8,585 nucleotides of DNA, from positions 1 to 8,585 of the forward strand of contig JAFNVD010000073.1 in the NCBI GenBank assembly GCA_017383785.1. The letters run 5' to 3'. The stretch is from Peptococcaceae bacterium (GTDB taxonomy: Bacteria > Bacillota > Peptococcia > Peptococcales > Peptococcaceae). The notes under the pieces are model-generated. The model saw only the letters and a list, made by a program, of their open reading frames with translations. It searched no databases and was not told where the DNA came from. Positions 6,620 through 8,585 of the stretch are shown here, one piece after another. Both the position numbers and the translations under genes were made by a program. Position 1 is the first letter of the stretch, and the number at the start of each line of letters is the position of its first letter.

Positions 6620-7405
6620 TTACAAGGATTTGTATCCTAGATATACTTTTTCTCCATCGCTGCGCGTGATGGGTTTGCCCTCTAAATATTCTAATGCAGC
6701 TATACAATCGCCGATAATTGTTTCGGCGATTTTTTCATTGTGTATGTCTCCTCGTTGAGCCGATTGCCATTGGTTGTTGTTAAGTGTGGATACTACTTGT
6801 ATCTGTAAATGTGCTTTTGCAGCTTTAGCCAGCATCAATGGCGGTGTAACGAAACATTCCGTACCAATGGTTTCTATGAGACGTTGAGAAACGCAATGTG
6901 GACCATGAGATGGTGTAGCAAGGCCAATCGTAGAAAACAATCGCAACGTTCGGTTTAATTTTTCACGGTAATAGAGGACTACTTTTGCAATTTCTGAACG
7001 ATACCCAATATAAGGATAACAATTGACCAGTGCCAGGTCGCATTTGTGGTGCAATACAGCTTCCACTAACTGATGCAAACAATCTGCATAACAGCCTGTC
7101 ATATCACCATCCACAAACAAAACAGCATCAGCATCCATTGCATATGCGCAATGGGCTCCCCATCTGCGTGGTACATCAATTCCAAGGGGCAGAGGATATT
7201 CCATCATGGCAAGGTGTATGGGCGATGATGTGACGAATGGGTGCGTCAGTATATTTTGGCGAGTGTTGTCGGTACATCCATTTAATACGGGAATAATTTT
7301 GAGCGCAGTATTAAGCATTGCTAGGTTATCCAGCACGGAGATGATACCGGTTTCTTCGTTGTATGCAGGAATTACGACAGCAGTATATGAAGAAGTGGAT
7401 GACAT
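6620..7405 (-). CDS. Family 2 (GT-A fold) glycosyltransferase
   Basis: A 261-residue soluble protein with the GT2 signature: VVIPAYNEE (10-18) for nucleotide-sugar binding, NGCTDNT (42-48) where the family usually has DGSxDxT, and the metal-binding DxD as VDGDM (D99, D101). No membrane helices are seen, so it is not a polyprenyl-phosphate transferase with a membrane tail. The second half has GPH (168-170) and a conserved-looking NNNQWQS (209-215) that could belong to the acceptor side. The sugar and acceptor cannot be told from the sequence; its neighbours (a wall hydrolase and a permease) are only weak hints of an envelope role. ATG 7405 has GAGGGGG (7414-7420) 8 nt upstream. Candidate -10 TATAAT on the minus strand is at 7429-7434, without a good -35, and would give a leader of under 20 nt. 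It stands alone in its transcript within this window. Confidence 0.85.
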   Translation of the reverse strand: MSSTSSYTAVVIPAYNEETGIISVLDNLAMLNTALKIIPVLNGCTDNTRQNILTHPFVTSSPIHLAMMEYPLPLGIDVPRRWGAHCAYAMDADAVLFVDGDMTGCYADCLHQLVEAVLHHKCDLALVNCYPYIGYRSEIAKVVLYYREKLNRTLRLFSTIGLATPSHGPHCVSQRLIETIGTECFVTPPLMLAKAAKAHLQIQVVSTLNNNQWQSAQRGDIHNEKIAETIIGDCIAALEYLEGKPITRSDGEKVYLGYKSL

Positions 7406-7475
7406 ATTTAAAGCCCCCTCAATGTGGCATTATAAGATAGAATAATATATGTGGGGGAATCTATAATGGGAATGG

Positions 7476-7503
7476 TTGACAAGCTGTGATTCTTCGGTAT
7501 AAT
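7476..7503 (+). promoter_or_regulatory. Consensus sigma-A promoter for the TauE/SafE permease
   Basis: Perfect TTGACA (7476-7481) and perfect TATAAT (7498-7503) are separated by 16 bp. The start would be near 7510, giving a leader of about 50 nt. This is the strongest promoter by sequence in the window. No clear operator is seen; a weak TATAC/GTATA dyad (7521-7538 area) lies in the leader. Confidence 0.8.
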
Positions 7504-7561
7504 GAACAAAGGACAAATTGTATACATATGTTTTGTATAGATAGAAAGAAGAGGACATAAG

Positions 7562-8335
7562 ATGGAATTGATAGAAATGCTGCTGGTGGTATGCCCACTG
7601 GTATTTTTTGCGTCGTTTGTAGATGCCATTGCAGGCGGCGGTGGGTTGATTTCACTGCCTGCATATTTCATTACCGGCATGCCGGCACATATGGCTATAG
7701 CGTCGAATAAATTTTCTGCAGCAATAGGCACGGCGATTTCTACAGCACGATTTATCAAAAGTGGTAATTTGCATATGAAGACAGCACTGCAGACAGCAGT
7801 GATTGCATTTGTAGGTTCTGCTTTGGGTGCTAAAATTGCTCTGTTTACCAGTGACTATTATTTGCGTATTGCAATGATGGTGCTGCTTCCTTGTGTTGCA
7901 GTATTTGTCCTGCTGAACAAGCAGCAGGATGATGAAAGTCGTTTTGAGCAGATGTCCAAAACCAGAATTTTTATCGGGATGATTGTCATGGGTCTTTTGA
8001 TAGGGATGTATGATGGCTTCTTTGGCCCGGGGACAGGTACATTTTTGATTTTGGGCTATACTACTATATTGGGCTTTGACCTAAAACGTGCTTGTGGCAA
8101 TACCAAAATTGTAAATCTCACCACAAATGTATCGGCATTGATTGTATTTATGCTGGCAGGACAAGTATATTATGCAGTGGCGATTCCGGCCATGTTTTTC
8201 TCTATCATGGGTAACTGGGTAGGCAGTGGCTTAGCTATCAAAAAAGGCGCTAAATTTGTGCGTCCGGTTATGATTTTTGTATTGTGTTTATTGTTAGTAA
8301 AAATAGTATATGATTTCTTTGCAACAGTGCTGTGA
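7562..8335 (+). CDS. TauE/SafE family permease (DUF81-type sulfite/organosulfonate exporter family)
   Basis: A 257-residue integral membrane protein, normal length for the family, with about seven or eight hydrophobic segments. It shows the internal duplication of TauE/SafE proteins: DAIAGGGGLISLPAY (21-35) in the first half and DGFFGPGTGTFLILG (151-165) in the second, each followed by a conserved stretch (ASNKFSA at 47-53 and GNTKIVN at 179-185). Family members move small sulfur-containing or carboxylic anions across the cytoplasmic membrane; the substrate here is unknown, and no sulfur-metabolism gene is nearby. ATG 7562 has GAAGAGGA (about 7547-7554) 7 nt upstream and a consensus promoter before that. 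The stop codon lies inside the stem of a strong intrinsic terminator, so the gene is monocistronic. Confidence 0.92.
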   Translation: MELIEMLLVVCPLVFFASFVDAIAGGGGLISLPAYFITGMPAHMAIASNKFSAAIGTAISTARFIKSGNLHMKTALQTAVIAFVGSALGAKIALFTSDYYLRIAMMVLLPCVAVFVLLNKQQDDESRFEQMSKTRIFIGMIVMGLLIGMYDGFFGPGTGTFLILGYTTILGFDLKRACGNTKIVNLTTNVSALIVFMLAGQVYYAVAIPAMFFSIMGNWVGSGLAIKKGAKFVRPVMIFVLCLLLVKIVYDFFATVL

Positions 8336-8355
8336 TGATTCACAGCGCTGTTTTT
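8323..8355 (+). terminator. Rho-independent terminator overlapping the permease stop codon
   Basis: A 13-bp stem AACAGTGCTGTGA (8323-8335) / TCACAGCGCTGTT (8340-8352), with one G-U pair and a TGAT loop, runs into TTTTT (8351-8355). The permease TGA (8333-8335) forms the top of the left arm. Confidence 0.9.
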
Positions 8356-8369
8356 CTTTGCATATAGTG
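8342..8369 (+). promoter_or_regulatory. Possible sigma-K-like promoter for yabG
   Basis: ACA (8342-8344) and CATATAGTG (8361-8369) are spaced by 16 bp and resemble the sigma-K pattern (AC, then CATAnnnTA) with one mismatch in the last base of the -10. B. subtilis yabG is known to be sigma-K dependent. The leader would be only about 11 nt. The match is short and was partly sought because of the gene identity, so this is tentative. Confidence 0.25.
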
Positions 8370-8386
8370 TAGTAGAGGTGAGGGCT

Positions 8387-8585
8387 ATGACAACACTGGA
8401 GAAGAAATTTCGTGTGGGGGATTTGGTGTCTCGCACATCCCATGGGCGGGATGTGCTGTTTCGCATAGAGGACGTTGTACAGCAGAATGGAAAGTACATT
8501 GCATTGTTAAAAGGAGTGGATTTAAGGCTATGTGCCGATGCACCACTAGAAGATTTGTATGTTCCTACAGCACAAGAAATCGCAA
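8387..8585 (+). CDS. yabG: Sporulation-specific protease YabG (partial, 3' end beyond window)
   Basis: The first 66 residues of a YabG-like protein, reading off the right edge without a stop. The start resembles B. subtilis YabG as I remember it: a short KFRVGDLVSRTSHGRDVLFRI (given here as VGDLVSRTSH, then GRDVLFRI), then IALLKGVDLRLCADAPLEDL, corresponding to IGDMVARKSY, DVLFRI and the IAILHGDEVRLIADS region. YabG is a cysteine-type protease made in the mother cell that trims spore coat proteins during coat maturation. The catalytic region lies beyond the window. ATG 8387 has GAGGTGA (8375-8381), a long match to the anti-Shine-Dalgarno, 5 nt upstream. It follows the permease terminator closely, so it must have its own promoter or depend on read-through. 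Its presence is the best evidence that the organism forms endospores. Confidence 0.85.
   Translation, partial: MTTLEKKFRVGDLVSRTSHGRDVLFRIEDVVQQNGKYIALLKGVDLRLCADAPLEDLYVPTAQEIA

Noticed and set aside
6625..6650. Hairpin AGGAT-TTGT-ATCCT followed by CTTTTT as a terminator for the hydrolase gene
   Set aside because: The stem is only 5 bp, the T-run starts several bases after it, and it lies inside the glycosyltransferase coding end, so it is too weak to call.
7408..7758. A 116-residue minus-strand frame opposite the permease start
   Set aside because: It covers the consensus promoter and the start of the permease gene in antisense, and its sequence is low in recognisable features.
8170..8499. 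A 109-residue minus-strand frame over the permease end and yabG start
   Set aside because: It runs through the terminator hairpin and opposite two supported genes; its residue make-up (many S and T) fits an antisense shadow.

Overview
The window looks like chromosome of a low- to mid-GC, anaerobic, spore-forming member of the Bacillota (Clostridia or Negativicutes type; I cannot narrow it further). The evidence is a YabG-type sporulation protease, a LysM/SleB-type cell wall hydrolase, an [FeFe]-hydrogenase-like iron-sulfur protein, clear AGGAGG-type ribosome binding sites and sigma-A-like promoters. I see no transposase, phage gene, tRNA, rRNA or CRISPR array. No stretch longer than about 235 bases lacks a gene.

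Layout from left to right. (1) The 5' part of holB (DNA polymerase III delta' clamp-loader subunit) runs leftward off the edge. (2) A 240-bp divergent promoter region leads to a rightward cardiolipin synthase gene (cls). (3) A 145-nt imperfect inverted repeat lies between cls and the next, convergent genes. (4) A leftward three-gene operon (5634 to 2526) encodes a thioredoxin-fold [2Fe-2S] ferredoxin, a large ferredoxin/hydrogenase-like/FeS/PAS protein and a SpoIIE-type PP2C phosphatase. The genes are nearly touching or overlapping, so translation is probably coupled. (5) A 170-bp divergent gap leads to a rightward secreted LysM-SleB hydrolase, which converges at 11 bp on a leftward family 2 glycosyltransferase. 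(6) A 156-bp divergent gap with a consensus sigma-A promoter leads to a TauE/SafE permease. That gene ends inside a strong intrinsic terminator, followed by the 5' end of yabG, cut by the right edge.

The most interesting unit is the three-gene operon. Its domain content reads as a redox- or hydrogen-sensing signal module: electrons enter through ferredoxin-type clusters, a hydrogenase fold and PAS domain act as sensor, and a Ser/Thr phosphatase is the output. The hydrogenase fold keeps the four cysteines that would hold the H-cluster cubane, but the residues that surround the diiron site and carry protons in catalytic enzymes are replaced. It is therefore probably not an ordinary H2-producing enzyme. 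The phosphatase also has a C-terminal extension of about 160 residues that I cannot assign. Its target is not encoded in the window.

Several starts were set from ribosome binding site spacing and differ from the longest open frame: cls (GTG 807), the hydrogenase-like gene (ATG 5371), the ferredoxin (ATG 5634) and the hydrolase (GTG 5805).
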